A DNA stretch of 64,000 nt. Source: Bubalus kerabau (taxonomy: Eukaryota; Chordata; Mammalia; Artiodactyla; Bovidae). Numbering within the stretch: position 1 is the stretch's first letter; each line of letters starts with the position of its first letter. The position numbers and the translations under genes were made by a program. Below, in pieces: positions 22,457-34,470 of this stretch. Below the pieces are notes generated by a model. It was not told the DNA's origin, did not search any database, and saw nothing but the letters and a program-made list of their open reading frames with translations. The stretch lies in assembly GCF_029407905.1 (NCBI RefSeq), contig NC_073628.1, forward strand, positions 46,893,501 to 46,957,500, written 5' to 3'.

Positions 22457-23067
22457 GGGGAGACCAAGAATCCTGAGAGCTGAGTCCCTGACCCCTGCTT
22501 TCCTTATGCTGCTGCCCCGTACCCGTCCTTCTACAGTGAAGGGATCAGAAGTGCAGGCTGGGCAGGTTCTGGGAAGGAAGGTCTAATGAAGTAGAGCACT
22601 GGGTCATGCTGGCAAAAATGCAGAAATATCTCTGCGGCTGAGTTGCTAGATTCCTGGCTTCAATTTCATTTCTAGGGGAAAGGGAGAAGCTGTCTGGCCA
22701 TCAGTGAGCAGTGTCTCCCTCTGTTCTCTGTGAGTTTTTCAACCAAAAGATATGTTTAGATTTGCCAGGAGGAAAGAAATCCACTTAACATTTTGTGGGT
22801 GTGAATGAACTGTGGGTCAGTTTTAGAAGCACTAAATCTAATCTTAAATTAGATCTTTTATGATTGCAGTTTTATTCCCAGTTCATGACTGGGTAGATGA
22901 GGCAACAAATACAGATTTATAATTCTAACAAATGCCATCTGCTTCTATTAGAAAATTCAGACTTTGAACTTATATTGCTCTAGTATTTGTATTTTTCTGC
23001 ATCTGTTTTTAAAACTTTTCATTATGTATTGGCATATAGCTGAATAGCAATGTGGTAAGCCTTTTCT

Positions 23068-23330
23068 GGTGATTTAGTGGTTAAGAATACCCCCGCCAGT
23101 TAGGGGACATGGGTTCGATCTCGGGTCTGGGAAGATCCCACAGGCCATAGTGCAAGTGAGCCCATGTGCCACAGCTGCTGAGCCAATGAGCTGGAGCCCG
23201 TGTCTGCAAGAGAAGCCACCCCAATGAGAAGCCCGCACACTGCAAGGAAGAGGAGCCCCACTTTCTGGGCTAGAGAAAGCCCTTGGTCAGCAATGAAGAC
23301 CCAATGCAGCCGAAAACAAAAAATAAGTAA
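23068..23330 (+). mobile_element. CHR-type SINE (tRNA-Glu derived), shared by both arms
   Basis: The head resembles a tRNA-Glu (TTTAGTGGTTAAGAAT, GGGTTCGATCTCGGG). The body includes GCACACTGCAAGGAAGAGGA. The antisense partner at 58495-58755 is the same insertion in arm B, so it predates the duplication. Confidence 0.8.
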
Positions 23331-24348
23331 TCATAGAAATATTGTGATAGTTTCAGGTGAGCAGCAAAGGGACTCAGCCCCGCAGACACGTGTGTCCATT
23401 CTCCTCAAACCTCCCTCCCATCCGTGCGGCCACATGACACTGGGCAGACTTCCATGTGCTGTACGGTAGGTTCCCTGCCTGTACATTTATAAAGAATAAA
23501 ATATTTCCCTAAGACATCAAGGAGTAAGATGAACTCTCAAAACCCATCCCTTTTCGTATATAAGAACACAACTACTTCTGTGATACTAACAGTGCATGAG
23601 AGCCAAAAATGAATATTTTTCATTTTCAGCCAAGAATATCTAGAAAAGTTTAATGAGATGATGGTTTACACTCATTTTCAAATATATAAATAAACCAAAA
23701 TATTAAAAGTAATGTCATTCTGCTACATAAAAATTCCCAAAAAATTTAGTAACCTATGGACTAAAATGCTTATACAAAACACCTGTTTAATACAATCACA
23801 TAACATATTGCAAAAAACCAAGTCTATGGTAAAAACATGATTCCCTACAATCTTCAGCATGAGGAATGGGTTGGGGCAGAAACCAGAAGAAATTTAGATC
23901 TGGCCTGGAAAATTAGTGCCATTGAGTCAAAGGATGATGGTTTTAAGGAAAAGCTAACTCAAATGTAGCAGTTTTAAATTTTAATTTATAATTTTTGAAA
24001 TCAGTAAGAAAAATCTCACTGATAACTCAAAGAATAAATATATAGAGAGAAATGCTGCTGCCCACATGCCCATCCTTGCTTCCAAGATAAGGAAGGGCCA
24101 GCCCCTCACCTCAGAGAGAAGGGACAGAGACAATTGTCTTAAAGGCAAGTCTCCTACTTCCAGTCAATCAGATCTTCCCTCCCCAGCTCACTGCCTGAGA
24201 CCTGAGAGACAAGGTCACAGAGAAGGGGGGGTCACAGACCCCTGCAGCCCCTCACACGTCTGGCCCGCAGAGGGTGAGGAGAGCAAACCTTCCCAGTTTA
24301 GGGAGCTCAGTCTAGTCCAGGGGGCCCCACAGCCCAGTCAGCTCAGGG

Positions 24349-24354
24349 TTTATT
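24349..24354 (-). terminator. Poly(A) signal of UBTFL1 copy A
   Basis: AATAAA on the minus strand lies about 225 bases after the stop. It aligns with 57454-57459 in copy B. Confidence 0.75.
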
Positions 24355-24578
24355 CCAGGAGGCGTCATTGCATTGACTTTCTCTCGAGGTGAATGTGGGG
24401 TAGATGGAGAGGCCAGAAATTAGAGCACAAGATGCCTTCTTTCCAACAGGTCCCACTTTGTATGAAGAGGGAGAGAAAGAAGGAAGACAATGAAGAGGCA
24501 ATAGAGAGAAGGGCCCATGGATTTTTGCTGGAAAGTTCTTTGTCCCTTCAGGTTGTGAAGCAAAACTCAGTTGGAATC

Positions 24579-25838
24579 CTAGTCAGAGGAGTCCCCTGAG
24601 GACAATGAGCTGGAGCTGCTGTCCTCCAGCTCAGAATCTCCATCTTCATCCTCGGTGCTGGGGGCTGAGGAGCTGCTGTCTGCCTCCTCTTCCTTGTTTT
24701 CCTCTGATCTCCCTGAGGCAGGAGAGTGTTCTCCAATCGTGTCTGATGTTTCTGACTCTTCAGACTGAAGCCCCAGGTCCTCTCTAAGTCTTCCTTTCAG
24801 GTTCCCTGATGATGGGGACTGCAGACCCATCCTTCTAATCTTGGGGTTTGGGGCCCCCGTCATGCTCGTGTTCTTGCGCTTAGCACAAGTCGCCTCTCTG
24901 TAAGCAGCATATTCTTCAGGAGACAGAGTCCTGAGCCAGAGATCAAGGTCCACCTTTTACTGTGTCTGCAGTCCCTCCGCCTGCATCTTATAAAGCTCCT
25001 TCTGGTCCTGGGGGACCCACTGCCAGCATCTACTGACTCCACCATGCGCTCCCGCGAGGGTACCACTTTCAACTCCCTGCTCGACCAGAGATCCTGGTGG
25101 AACTTGTGATAGCCATTCATCGGGGGCTTCTTGGGCTCTCCATGGAATTTCCACTTTATGGGTAAATTGTTTTCTGGGGGAGGCTTCACTTTTTGCACAT
25201 GTTCCTGAAACTTCTTTGGCACTTTGCTTCGACTTCCTTTGGGGACATCAGGTTTCTTGGAGTTCTGGACTAGTTCAGGGTGCTGTTCTCTGAACAGAAC
25301 CATTTTCTCCTGAAACTCCTGCTTTCTCTTTCTGGAAATCTTGACTGTATTTCAGCTTGAGCTGTTTGGGCAGCTTCCTGTATTCCTTAGACAGAACCTT
25401 GGTCAGCTCCTGGTTGCTCATCTTGGGGTGTTTTTGGAGGTACTGAGGTCTCATCTCTTTAAAAAAGCGAAGGTAAACTGTCAGGGGCCTTTTGGGTAAA
25501 TCAGGATGTTTCTTGTGGTTTCTGCTTTTGGAAGGATTGTTAACATTTTCCTTAGCTTCCTGGATTAATTCTTTCAAAGTGCGGAACTTTGTCAAGTTAC
25601 AAGAAATCTCTAACCATTTGAGTTTGCATTTTTCCCCAGAAAAATCTTTAAAAGCTACTTTTTCCCAGTCCATCATTGACTGGGTCGTTTTGAATGTGTG
25701 CCTGTCATTGGATGGAATGCTTTTCTCCATATATTCCAGTAACTGCACAATGTCTTCTTTGGACCAGTCATCTTGGCTTTTAGGCAGCACCATTTCTAGG
25801 TCTTTGGGACAATTATATGGTCCTGGAAGTTCAGCCAT
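24579..25838 (-). pseudogene. UBTFL1: UBTFL1 copy A, HMG-box pseudogene
   Basis: This is related to the RNA polymerase I factor UBTF. The copy keeps the ATG (MAELPGPYNCPKDLEM), the N-terminal WSKEDIVQLLEYMEK region and MDWEKVAFKDFSGEKCKLKW. A canonical first HMG box (KRPLTVYLRFFKEMRPQYL), a second box (GEPKKPPMNGYHKFHQDLW) and a Ser/Asp/Glu-rich tail follow. Compared with copy B it has one inserted base near 25322, which leads to early termination after 187 codons, one deleted base near 25037, and TAA at 24957-24959 where copy B has TAC (Tyr). The insertion and deletion offset each other; the nonsense codon remains. The acceptor before the exon (25896-25900) and poly(A) signal are kept. A truncated protein of 187 residues is possible but a full one is not. 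Confidence 0.92.
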
Positions 25839-26449
25839 CTCAGCAGAATTTCCAGCATCTGCACTCTCAAGATTCAGCAGGTGAGTGTGATGATTCTGTG
25901 AAGAAAGAAAAAGAAAGTTACTCTCCTGTGTGACACATGAGAGAAGAACATATCACTTGGGATATGTCTCTTCTATCATTTTATTTACCCTTAAGAATGT
26001 AAATGAAAACTGGCTTAGTCTGAATTGGGATTCATGTTGAACATTATGAAGTTTCCTTTGCAGAGTTAAGTATCTTCAGACCCCATTCACTCTGCCTTCC
26101 AAACAATTTCACCAGAGAGTGTTTTACATATAAAGGAGCAAACTAAAAGACTGGCTACTCACTCAAGGGACAAAGAATACGAGAAAATGAAGGGAGTTAA
26201 TAAAATTAAGTGCCTGAAAAGCAAAGGACTTTAAAACAGCAATGCCAAACCACAGCACATGGATAAGAATGGTCAAAATCCCAAAGACGGCCATCACCAC
26301 ATACTGAGAGGATGGGGAGAATCAGGAATTAATTGATGAATTTCTGATTCATTGATGAATTACTGATTGAAGAATTCATTGATGAATCAGGATTCATCAT
26401 CAATTGATTCACTTATGATGGGAATTCAAAATAGTACAGGCCTTCTGAA
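25839..26449. other. Exon 3 leader and intron sequence, copy A
   Basis: The exon starts at 25894-25895 after a pyrimidine-rich acceptor on the minus strand. The adjacent 160 bases align with 55690-55855. Between 26200 and 26450 short direct repeats of GATGAATC/ATTCATTGATGAAT occur. No other gene is seen. Confidence 0.6.
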
Positions 26450-26577
26450 AGACAGGAAAAGGGAATGGCAACCCACTCCAATATTCTTGCCTGGAGAATT
26501 TCATGGACAGAGGAGCCTGGTGAGTTACAGTCCATGGGGTCACAAAGGGTTGGACATGACTGAATGACTAACACTTT
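26450..26577 (+). mobile_element. Bov-tA SINE body
   Basis: The BovA body occupies this stretch, from GGGAATGGCAACCCACTCCA to the GACTGAATGACTAACAC end. It interrupts old L1 sequence that is continuous at 55340-55400 in arm B and lacks the SINE there. Confidence 0.85.
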
Positions 26578-26589
26578 CTGAAAGACAAC

Positions 26590-27230
26590 ATGGTGGTTTG
26601 TTACAAAACTAAATATCCTCCTACCATGGAATTCCATAATCATCTTCTTCTACATTTGCTAAAATCAGGTGAATCCATTTAGAAAAAGTGCAGATGGATA
26701 CTTCTAGTAGCTTTGCTCATGGTAGATGAATGGATAAAGAAACTCTGGTACATCCAGGCCATGGAATAGTATTCACTGCTAAAAAGAAATGAGTGAGAAA
26801 GCTAGCAAGAGACATGGAGTATAGTTGAATGCATATCACTAAGTGAAAGAAGTTAACCTGAAAAGGATACATATTTCATGAGTCCAACAATAAGACATTC
26901 CAGAAAAAGAAAAATATAGAGTGAAATAATCCTTGGTTTCCAGCAGTTAAGGTTAGAGGACTGATGAACAGGTGATCACAAAAGATTTTTAGGGCATATA
27001 GCACTTTCATATATTATACTGGGGGGTACCTGTCACTATACATCAGTGTAAAACTAGTAGAATAAACAAAACCAAGAATGAACGCTAATGTAAAATCAGG
27101 AACTTTGGGTGACGATGAAGTATCAATTGTAATAAATACACCACTCTGATACATTATGTGATAATGGGGAAACTGTGTGTGTGTGTGCCTTTGTTTTGAG
27201 GAGGCAGGATATATATGGGAACTCTCTGTA
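26590..27230 (+). mobile_element. Old L1 3' fragment, shared by both arms
   Basis: The sequence resembles an L1 3' end, with ATGGATAAAGAAACTCTGGT and CACTAAGTGAAAGAAG. Antisense L1 at about 54900-55560 is the arm-B counterpart. Confidence 0.7.
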
Positions 27231-27599
27231 TTCTACTGAGATTTAATGTGAATATAATCTCTTAAATAGTAACACTCCCTGGATTCCAGAGAATAGCTAC
27301 ATTCTTCTTCCTTTTTATTAATTTCTTTTGATTGGAGGATGATTGCATTAGAGATTGTATTGGTTTCTGCCATACAACAATGTGAATCAGCTATGGGTAT
27401 AGAAAGAAGTGTCCAGGTGGCCATGGACTGAATGTGGAACTGAGATAATAATTGATATGATTCATCGAACAACAGAAGTGCCATCGAAGATGAAGACAAG
27501 TGTAAACATGTTTATGTAAGAGTCAAAGACTCGAAGGGCTAAATATTTCTTTTCAGATAACATCAATAGACATTGTATTAAGGCCTATTAAATAAAATT

Positions 27600-28197
27600 T
27601 ATTTTATTGGGCTCCAAAATCACTATGGATTGTAGCAGCAGCCACCAAATTAAAAGAAGCTTGCTCCTCAGGAGAAAAGCTATGACAAATCTAGACAGCA
27701 TACTAAGAAAGCAGAGACATCATTTTACTGACAAAACTCCATATAGTCAAAGCCATGGTTTTTCCAGTGGTCATATATGGATGTGAGAATTGGACCCTAA
27801 AGAAGGCTGAGTGTTGAAAAATTGATGCTTTCAAACTGTGGTGCTGGAGAAGACTCTTGAGAGTTATTTGGACTGCAAGGAGATCCAACCAGTCAATCCT
27901 AAAGGAAATCAGTCCTGAATATTCATTGGAAGGACTGATGCTGAAGCTGAAACTCTGATACTTCGGCCACCTGATGTGAAGAACTGACTCATTGGAAAAG
28001 ACCCTGATGCTGGGAAAGACTGAGGGTGGGAGGAGAAGTTGTCGATGGAGGATGAAATGGTTGGATGGCATCACTGATGTGAAGAACATGAATTTGAGTA
28101 GGTTCTGGGAGTTGATGATCCTCAGGGAAGCCTGGTGTGCTGCAGTCCATGGGGTCGCAGAGAGTCAGACATGACTGAGGGACTGAACTGAACTGAT
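27600..28197 (+). mobile_element. BovB LINE, 5'-truncated
   Basis: The 3' ORF region and 3' tail are in sense orientation, ending GACTGAACTGAACTGATA. No copy is present at the equivalent place in arm B, so it came after the duplication. Confidence 0.88.
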
Positions 28198-28261
28198 ACT
28201 CCCAAAGATTTTTCACATTTGGAAATATGTAGATTCCAAGTTAAAATGCAAAAGAGTGCTG

Positions 28262-28500
28262 GCCCTTCCCTGGTGGTCCAGTGGCTAAGACTCTGTGCTC
28301 CCAGTGCAGGGCATCGGGGTTCCATCCCCCTCAGGGAACTAGATCCCACAGGCCACAGCAAAGTGCTCACATGCCAGGACTAGTAGTTCATGGATGGTGA
28401 CCAAGTGTTTGCATGCCTCAACCAAGTATCCCACACATCTCTAGCTAAGAACCAGAACATACAAGTAAATAAATGAAATTTAAAAATAAATACTTAAAAA
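28262..28500 (+). mobile_element. CHR-type SINE, shared by both arms
   Basis: CCCTGGTGGTCCAGTGGCTA opens a tRNA-like head followed by a body with CCACAGCAAAGTG. The antisense partner at 53360-53590 shares the body, so the insertion predates the inverted duplication. Confidence 0.8.
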
Positions 28501-29042
28501 TAATAGTGCTATCTAATATAGTGGGCATAAAAATAAACGGCTGAAATTAATCAAGATTTCCATTTCTATATCAGACTGAGTGAAGAATTTTCTCTGCTTT
28601 TTCGTATTTGGTGTCACCAATGTTATGTATTGAGAGTCATCACCAGTATCTAGGTTATCACTGGACATTTCAAAGAATGAGCCCCACCATTTCCTGAAGA
28701 AATATTACACTTCACATTCTACAACAGTTTCTCAATCAAGTTTTAGGCATCATGCCAAATGTAAAAACTATTTGTATAGGATTTCCCATCCCCAAATTCA
28801 CATTTTAGTTTTACACCATGGAAACCATAAGTTAGAAGAATCATTCATTTTCATTTACAAATTTCAAACATTGGAAGATATTATAATTCTCTAGCTCCAG
28901 AGTGAACTGAAAGCAATTACAAATTTTTTTATTAGCTGGGAGTACTTCACCTGCTTCAGAAATTCTGAAGGCTGCTGAGTGTCGAATTTTATATATATAT
29001 AGAAAGAAGCAAGAATTCCACTACTTAGAACTCTTTACTCAC

Positions 29043-29178
29043 CATAAGATTGCAGAATTGGTCTCATCAATTCCGGTAGGAGAATCCACCCAATCAGGTC
29101 CAAAATTCTATGCTCTCTGGATGGGTCAGCACCTGCTACTTTCAGAGTTTACCAGGGTTCAGACAACTCAAAACATCT
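29043..29178 (-). other. Predicted exon 2 of UBTFL1 copy A
   Basis: A 136-nt block on the minus strand lies between a pyrimidine-rich acceptor (CCTGTTCAG) and donor GTGAGT (29037-29042). It matches the three 135-nt exon copies in arm B, and both splice sites are kept in all four. The ATG of the arm-B exon is not kept here. Its phase would not join the ATG frame of the HMG-box exon, so in copy A it would be untranslated leader. The exon status is inferred from conservation. Confidence 0.65.
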
Positions 29179-29516
29179 CTGAACAGGAAAAAAAGAAAAC
29201 AGAAATATCACTTTTGAGATGCTTGACTATCAGGATTCTTGAAGTCCCTCCTAGGTTACTACAGTTCTCTCGGATAAACCCAATCAACTCTGAATAGATT
29301 CATGCCATTTCTCATCTCGATTAACTTCCACTGCCTAAGTCCTCCAGGGATGGTTTATTCTCACCATTGATTTTTATAATAATTATCCATTCTGTTCTCA
29401 TATTGAGGGTCTCACATTCTACTCCAATTCCCTGGATATTTTAGTATACTTTAATAAGGTAGTTTAATATGCATCTTTCCATGTTGTGATAATCCCTGAC
29501 CTTTTTTTTCACATGA

Positions 29517-30505
29517 TCTAGCAGGTCAGGAAGCAACAGCTAAAACTGGACATGGAACAACAGACTGGTTCCAAATAGGAAAAGAGGTATGTCAAGGCTG
29601 TATACTGTCACCCTGCTTATTTAACTTATATGCAGAGTACATCATGAGAAATGCTGGGCTGGAAGAAGCACAAGCTGGAATCAAGATTGCTGGGAGAAAT
29701 ATCAATAACCTCAGATATGCAGATGACACCACCCTTGTGGCAGAAAGTGAAGAGGAACTAATAAGCCTCTTATGAAAGTGAAAGTGGAGAGTGAAAAAGT
29801 TGGCTTAAAGCTCAACTTTCAGAAAACGAAGATCATGGCATCTGGTCCCATCACTTCATGGGAAATAGATGGGGAAACAGTGGAAACAGCATCAGGCTTT
29901 ATTTTTTGAGCTCTAAAATCACTGCAGATGGTGACTGCAGCCATGAAATTAAAAGACGCTTACTCCTTGGAAGGAAAGTTATGACCAACCTAGATAGCAT
30001 ATTCAAAAGCAGAGATGTTACTGTGCCAACAAAGGTCCATCTAGTCAAGGCTATGGTTTTTCCAGTGGTCATGTATGGATATGAGAGTTGGACTATGAAG
30101 AAAGCTGAGCACAGAAGAATTGATACTTTTGAATTGTGGTGTTGGAGAAGACTCTTGAGAGTCCCTTGGACTGCAAGGACATCCAACCAGTCCATTCTAA
30201 AGGAGATCAGTCCTGGGTGTTCATTGGAAGGACTGATACTAAAGCTGAAACTCCAGTACTTTGGCCACCTCATGCGAAGAGTTGACTCATTGGAAAAGAC
30301 CCTGATGCTGGGAGGAATTGGGGGCAGGAGGAGAAGGGGATGACAGAGGATGAGATGGCTGGATGGTATCACCGAGTCGATGGACATGAGTTTGAGTAGA
30401 CTCCGGGTTTTGATGATAGCCAGGGAGGCCTGGCATGCTGTGATTCATGGGGTCGCAAAGAGTTGGACAGGACTGAGTGACTGAACTGAACTGAACTGAA
30501 CTGAG
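29517..30505 (+). mobile_element. BovB LINE, 5'-truncated
   Basis: Sense orientation from the RT GxxQGCILSPCLFNLY region to the reiterated CTGAA tail at 30480-30505. The RT YADD region is present, with a frame break near 29770. It is absent from the matching place in arm B. Confidence 0.9.
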
Positions 30506-31080
30506 GATCTACTAACAGGTCAAGTTTAGAATGGACTTTTTAACCCCTTCAGTTCTAATCCATTTCTATCACCATATAGCATACATGAAAATATGAATAA
30601 TTATTGAGGATAATTTTGGAACTAGAGAAACAGAGCCTCCAAATTCTGTCATCCTTGGCTAATTTAATTCTGATTATATGGTGATTAAATATGAGCAATT
30701 CATTTTTAAAAATCCATGGGCATTGTTGAAAGCAATTGGATTAAACCTGAGGTGGTCTAAAGTATGTCTAGCATGATATGATTACTTATTAGATCAAATA
30801 GTGCTTGATAATATCAGACTTCATGATTTTTTGAAACTGGCTTCATCTATTTTCAAATTTAATTATAATTGTACATTCCATCTAGTGATTAAGTGACAAA
30901 CAATAGAATATGATTGGAAAAAATGAAATAAATATTTACTTTACAAAACAATTAAAAGATATGGCTTAATTTTCGATATATATATTTTTACTTATTGGTA
31001 TACACAGGCAAAACTGAAATCATATACAAAAATATATGTGGGAAATGCTAATATTCTTGGAAATGTTCATGGCAGTAAAC
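30506..31080. other. Arm A single-copy flank
   Basis: AT-rich sequence without a gene. It matches 48860-49560 and 51220-51860 of arm B in reverse, where it is present twice. Confidence 0.7.
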
Positions 31081-31840
31081 TGCTGGGGTCCAGCCCCGGC
31101 TGATCCAGGGTATTCGAAGCGCGGACAGCTTCGGCGAGGATCAGGATACAATAGCTTCAATTAGATATTAATTAGAGATGTAAAGAGTAATAGGATGCGG
31201 ATAGCTCAGTAGGAAAATTCAGTGGAGAAAAGAGGCTGAGTAGCTTGGTTTATGCGGGAGACCAATAAAACTTCAAGACAAGAAGTTTGCACCACTTACG
31301 GAGGCCGCAGGCATCCTTCCGTTCTCCCGAAGGAGAGGAGACACTGAGGCCTCCCCGGTCGGGTCTTAGAAGCCCAGGCAAAATTAGTAAGCTTGGTGGG
31401 TTCTGCGCTCTAGATGGAGACTCAGCCAGAGTGAGAGAGCGAGCGACATGGGGAGACCAGTATTTCGAGAAACTGATCCCAATTCTTTATTTTCCATGGT
31501 CTACTTTTATACACTGAGATGTTATGCAAAAGTCATGCAGGGTCAGCAGTCCTGACTTTTATCAAAGTCAGGTGCTTCATACAAATGTATACAGAGGTCT
31601 TAGGGGTGTTACATCATCTTCTGGCCAGGGGGGCCTGCTGACAATTTATGACCCTCTCCTTGTGACAGCGGTCAGTCAACCAGGACACTTATCTTTCCAG
31701 GGGTGATTATTCTTAAAACAGACGCCACCCAAATAAAGTTACATTCCTATAGGGTGAGGGTGTAGTGGGTTTTAGTTAAGGAAAGAATTTGCTTAGCCTA
31801 AGGTCTAACGTGATTAATATCAAAGGTTCAGAGGTCTATA
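31081..31840 (-). mobile_element. Truncated ERV LTR, relative of 19398-20728
   Basis: The 3' terminal part of the LTR family reads TGCTGGGGTCCAGCCCCGGC on the plus strand. It then follows the solo LTR base for base with substitutions, including the TAAGAAGTTTGCACCACTTA-like block. The 5' (U3) part seen at 20240-20728 is missing. No viral genes adjoin it. It splits arm-A sequence that is contiguous in arm B. Confidence 0.8.
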
Positions 31841-32389
31841 GTTCTAATTAGTTTTAATATGCTATTATAAAAATTAATTAAGGGAATCCATAAATGTTGC
31901 ATTTTTATGCTTATAATATCAAATTCAGACTAAGTTTTAGAAGATTCAGTATTATTGAAAATAAATAACTTACAATATATTAAGTAGAAAGCAAGTAAAT
32001 TAATAATTAAATTATTATTATGAAGTATTAAACACTATTCAACTATTAATTTGGCAAATCTTTGAGAGATAATATCCAGTTTTATTGACAGTAAAAATGT
32101 TTACCTTCACATACTTTGATATGTTTGTGTGAGATTAACAGAGGATGTTTTCATTATATGCATTAAAATTCTTAAAAAATATGTTTGCTTCTCACCCAGT
32201 AATGGTAGTCCTAGAAAAATATTCTAAGGAATTCATTGGCCAAACTTGGCAAATCTGAAACCTTACCATAACAGTTTCTCTCCCTACTGCATATAACTAC
32301 CTACAAAGCAAAGCAAGAAAAAAAATAAATAAATAAGTGAGATTTTTACTTTCCCCAGCAAAACATTAGACCTCAGATTTGAGGGCAAT

Positions 32390-32850
32390 AATCTTTCATT
32401 ATGCTGGATGAGGTAGTGAGATCAATGTCCCCCTTATGCCCTCCCAAATCATATTCAAATCCCAACAGCCAGTACCTCTAAATATGACCTATTTTAGAAA
32501 TAAAGTCTTTGCTGATGTAATCACCTGGAGGATGTCAGGATGAGGCCATTCAGGGTAGAGAGTGGATCCAAATTCTGCTGACTGGAGTCCTGATAAAAGA
32601 AAAAAGAGGGGTGTTTTGATGCAGCAAGGAACATCATATGGAGAGGCAGAATTTAAAGTAATCTGTCATAATTTAAGAATTCCAGGAGCTACCAGACACT
32701 GGAAGAGACAGACAAATCCCTTTAGAGCCTTTGGAGGAATTATGGCCCTGCCAACACCTTGATTTCCAGCCTCCAGGACTGTCAGAGAATACACCAGTTT
32801 TAAGCCATCCCATGTGGGTTCATGTGCTGTGGGAGCCCTAGGAAACTGAT
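32390..32850 (-). mobile_element. Ancient interspersed repeat, shared by both arms
   Basis: The sequence (CTGCCAACACCTTGATTTCC and flanks) resembles a widespread old mammalian LTR/DNA-type repeat whose family I cannot name safely. The partner at 46560-46995 is inverted, with GTTGGCAGGGCCAT. Confidence 0.6.
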
Positions 32851-33002
32851 AAACATGGTGACCTCCATGGACAGTGGCTAGCCCTTCATTTTCACCACCC
32901 TCTCTTCTGTGCCTTCAAATACAGCACTTAGCACCTAAACATGAGGCAACAGGGCTGTGAGACTCTGGTCTCTAACAATAATATAAACATGTGCCTGTGT
33001 GT

Positions 33003-33207
33003 GCGTGTTGGTCGCTCATTTGTGTCCGACTCTGCAGCCCATGGATTGTAGCCCTCCAGGCTTTTCTGTGCATGGGATTCTCCAGGCAAGAATACTGGAG
33101 TGGGTTGTCATTTACTTCTCCAGGGGATTGTCCGGATCCAGGGATCAAACCCAGGTCTCCTGCATTGCAGCCAGATGCTTTACTGTCTGAACTACTAGGT
33201 AAGCCCA
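33003..33207 (-). mobile_element. Bov-tA SINE
   Basis: Antisense BovA body and head; it contains CTCCAGGCAAGAATACTGGA and ATCCAGGGATCAAACCCAGG. Confidence 0.88.
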
Positions 33208-33237
33208 ACTGCCAATTCAATCATTTAGTGCTATCCT

Positions 33238-34182
33238 AACAGACTGGTTCCAAATAGGAAAAGGAGTTTGTCAAGGCTGTATATTGTCACCCTGTTTATT
33301 TAACTTATATGCAGTGTATATCATGAGAAACACTGGACTGGAAGAAACACAAACTGGAATCAAGATTGCCAGGAGAAATATCAATAACCTCAGATATGCA
33401 GATGACACCACCCTTATGGCAGAAAGTGAAGAGGAACTCAAAAGCCTCTTGATGAAAGTGAAAGTGGAGAGTGAAAAAGTTGGCTTAAAGCTCAACATTC
33501 AGAAAACGAAGATCATGGCATCCGGTCCCACCACTTCATGGGAAATAGATAGGGAAACAGTGGAAACAGTGTCAGACTTTATTTTTCTGGGCTCCAAAAT
33601 CACTGCAGATGGTGACTGCAGCCATGAAATTAAAAGAGGCTTACTCCTTGGAAGGAAAGTTATGACCAACCTAGATAGCATATTCAAAAGCAGAGACATT
33701 ACTTTGCCAACAAGGGTTTGTCTAGTCAAGGCTATGGCTTTTCCTGTGGTCATGTATGGATGTGAGAGTTGGACTGTGAAGAAAGCTGAGCGCCGAAGAA
33801 TTGATGCTTTTGAACTGTGGTGTTGGAGAAGACTCTTGAGAGTCCCTTGGACTGCAAGGAGATCCAACCAGTCCATCCTAAAGGAGATCAGTCCTGCGTG
33901 TTCATTGGAAGGACTGATGCTAAAGCTGAAACTCCAGTACTTTGGCCACCTCATGAGAAGAGTTGACTCATTGGAAAAGACTCTGATGCTGGGAGGGATT
34001 GGGGGCAGAAGGAGAAGGGGACGACAGAGGATGAGATGGCTGGATGGCATCAGTGACTCGATGGACGTGAGTCTCAGTGAACTCCGGGAGTTGGTGATGG
34101 ACAGGGAGGCTTGGTCTGCTGTGATTCATGGGGTTGCAAAGAGTCGGACACTATTGAGCGACTGATCTGATCTGATCTGAAC
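33238..34182 (+). mobile_element. Young 5'-truncated BovB LINE
   Basis: Starts inside the RT and ends in reiterated GATCT units at 34165-34182. The frame at 33284-34165 is uninterrupted to the natural end of the BovB protein, which suggests a recent insertion. It is not present in arm B. Confidence 0.92.
33284..34165 (+). pseudogene. BovB reverse-transcriptase C-terminal fragment (open)
   Basis: A 293-codon frame covers the RT palm, with NNLRYADDTTLMAES, and the full C-terminal region (TVSDFIFLGSKITADGDC, FELWCWRRLLRVPWTARRSN, RQRMRWLDGISDSMDVSLSE). It lacks the endonuclease and the front of the RT because of 5' truncation, so it is not a functional gene despite being open. Confidence 0.85.
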
Positions 34183-34242
34183 TTCTTTCATGCACTGATA
34201 CCTGTACTATGAAGTTTTTAACCTAGTAAATAAAATATTGGC

Positions 34243-34470
34243 CTTCTCAGGTGGTGCTAGTGACAAGAAAGAACCCATCTGCCAATGCAGGTGACGTCAG
34301 GGACTCAAGTTCCAGTCCTGGGTCAGGAAGATCCCCTGCAGGAGGACATGGCAACCTACTCCAGTGTTCTTGCCTGGAGAATCCCATGGAGAGAGGAGCC
34401 TGTGTTCATGGGGTCATAAAGAGTCAGAGAGGAATGAAGCAAATCAGCATGCAGGCATGCACATAGAAAA
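34243..34470 (+). mobile_element. Bov-tA SINE
   Basis: A diverged tRNA-like head is followed by the BovA body, with TCAGGAAGATCCCCTGCAGG and GAGAATCCCATGGAGAGAGG. Confidence 0.85.
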
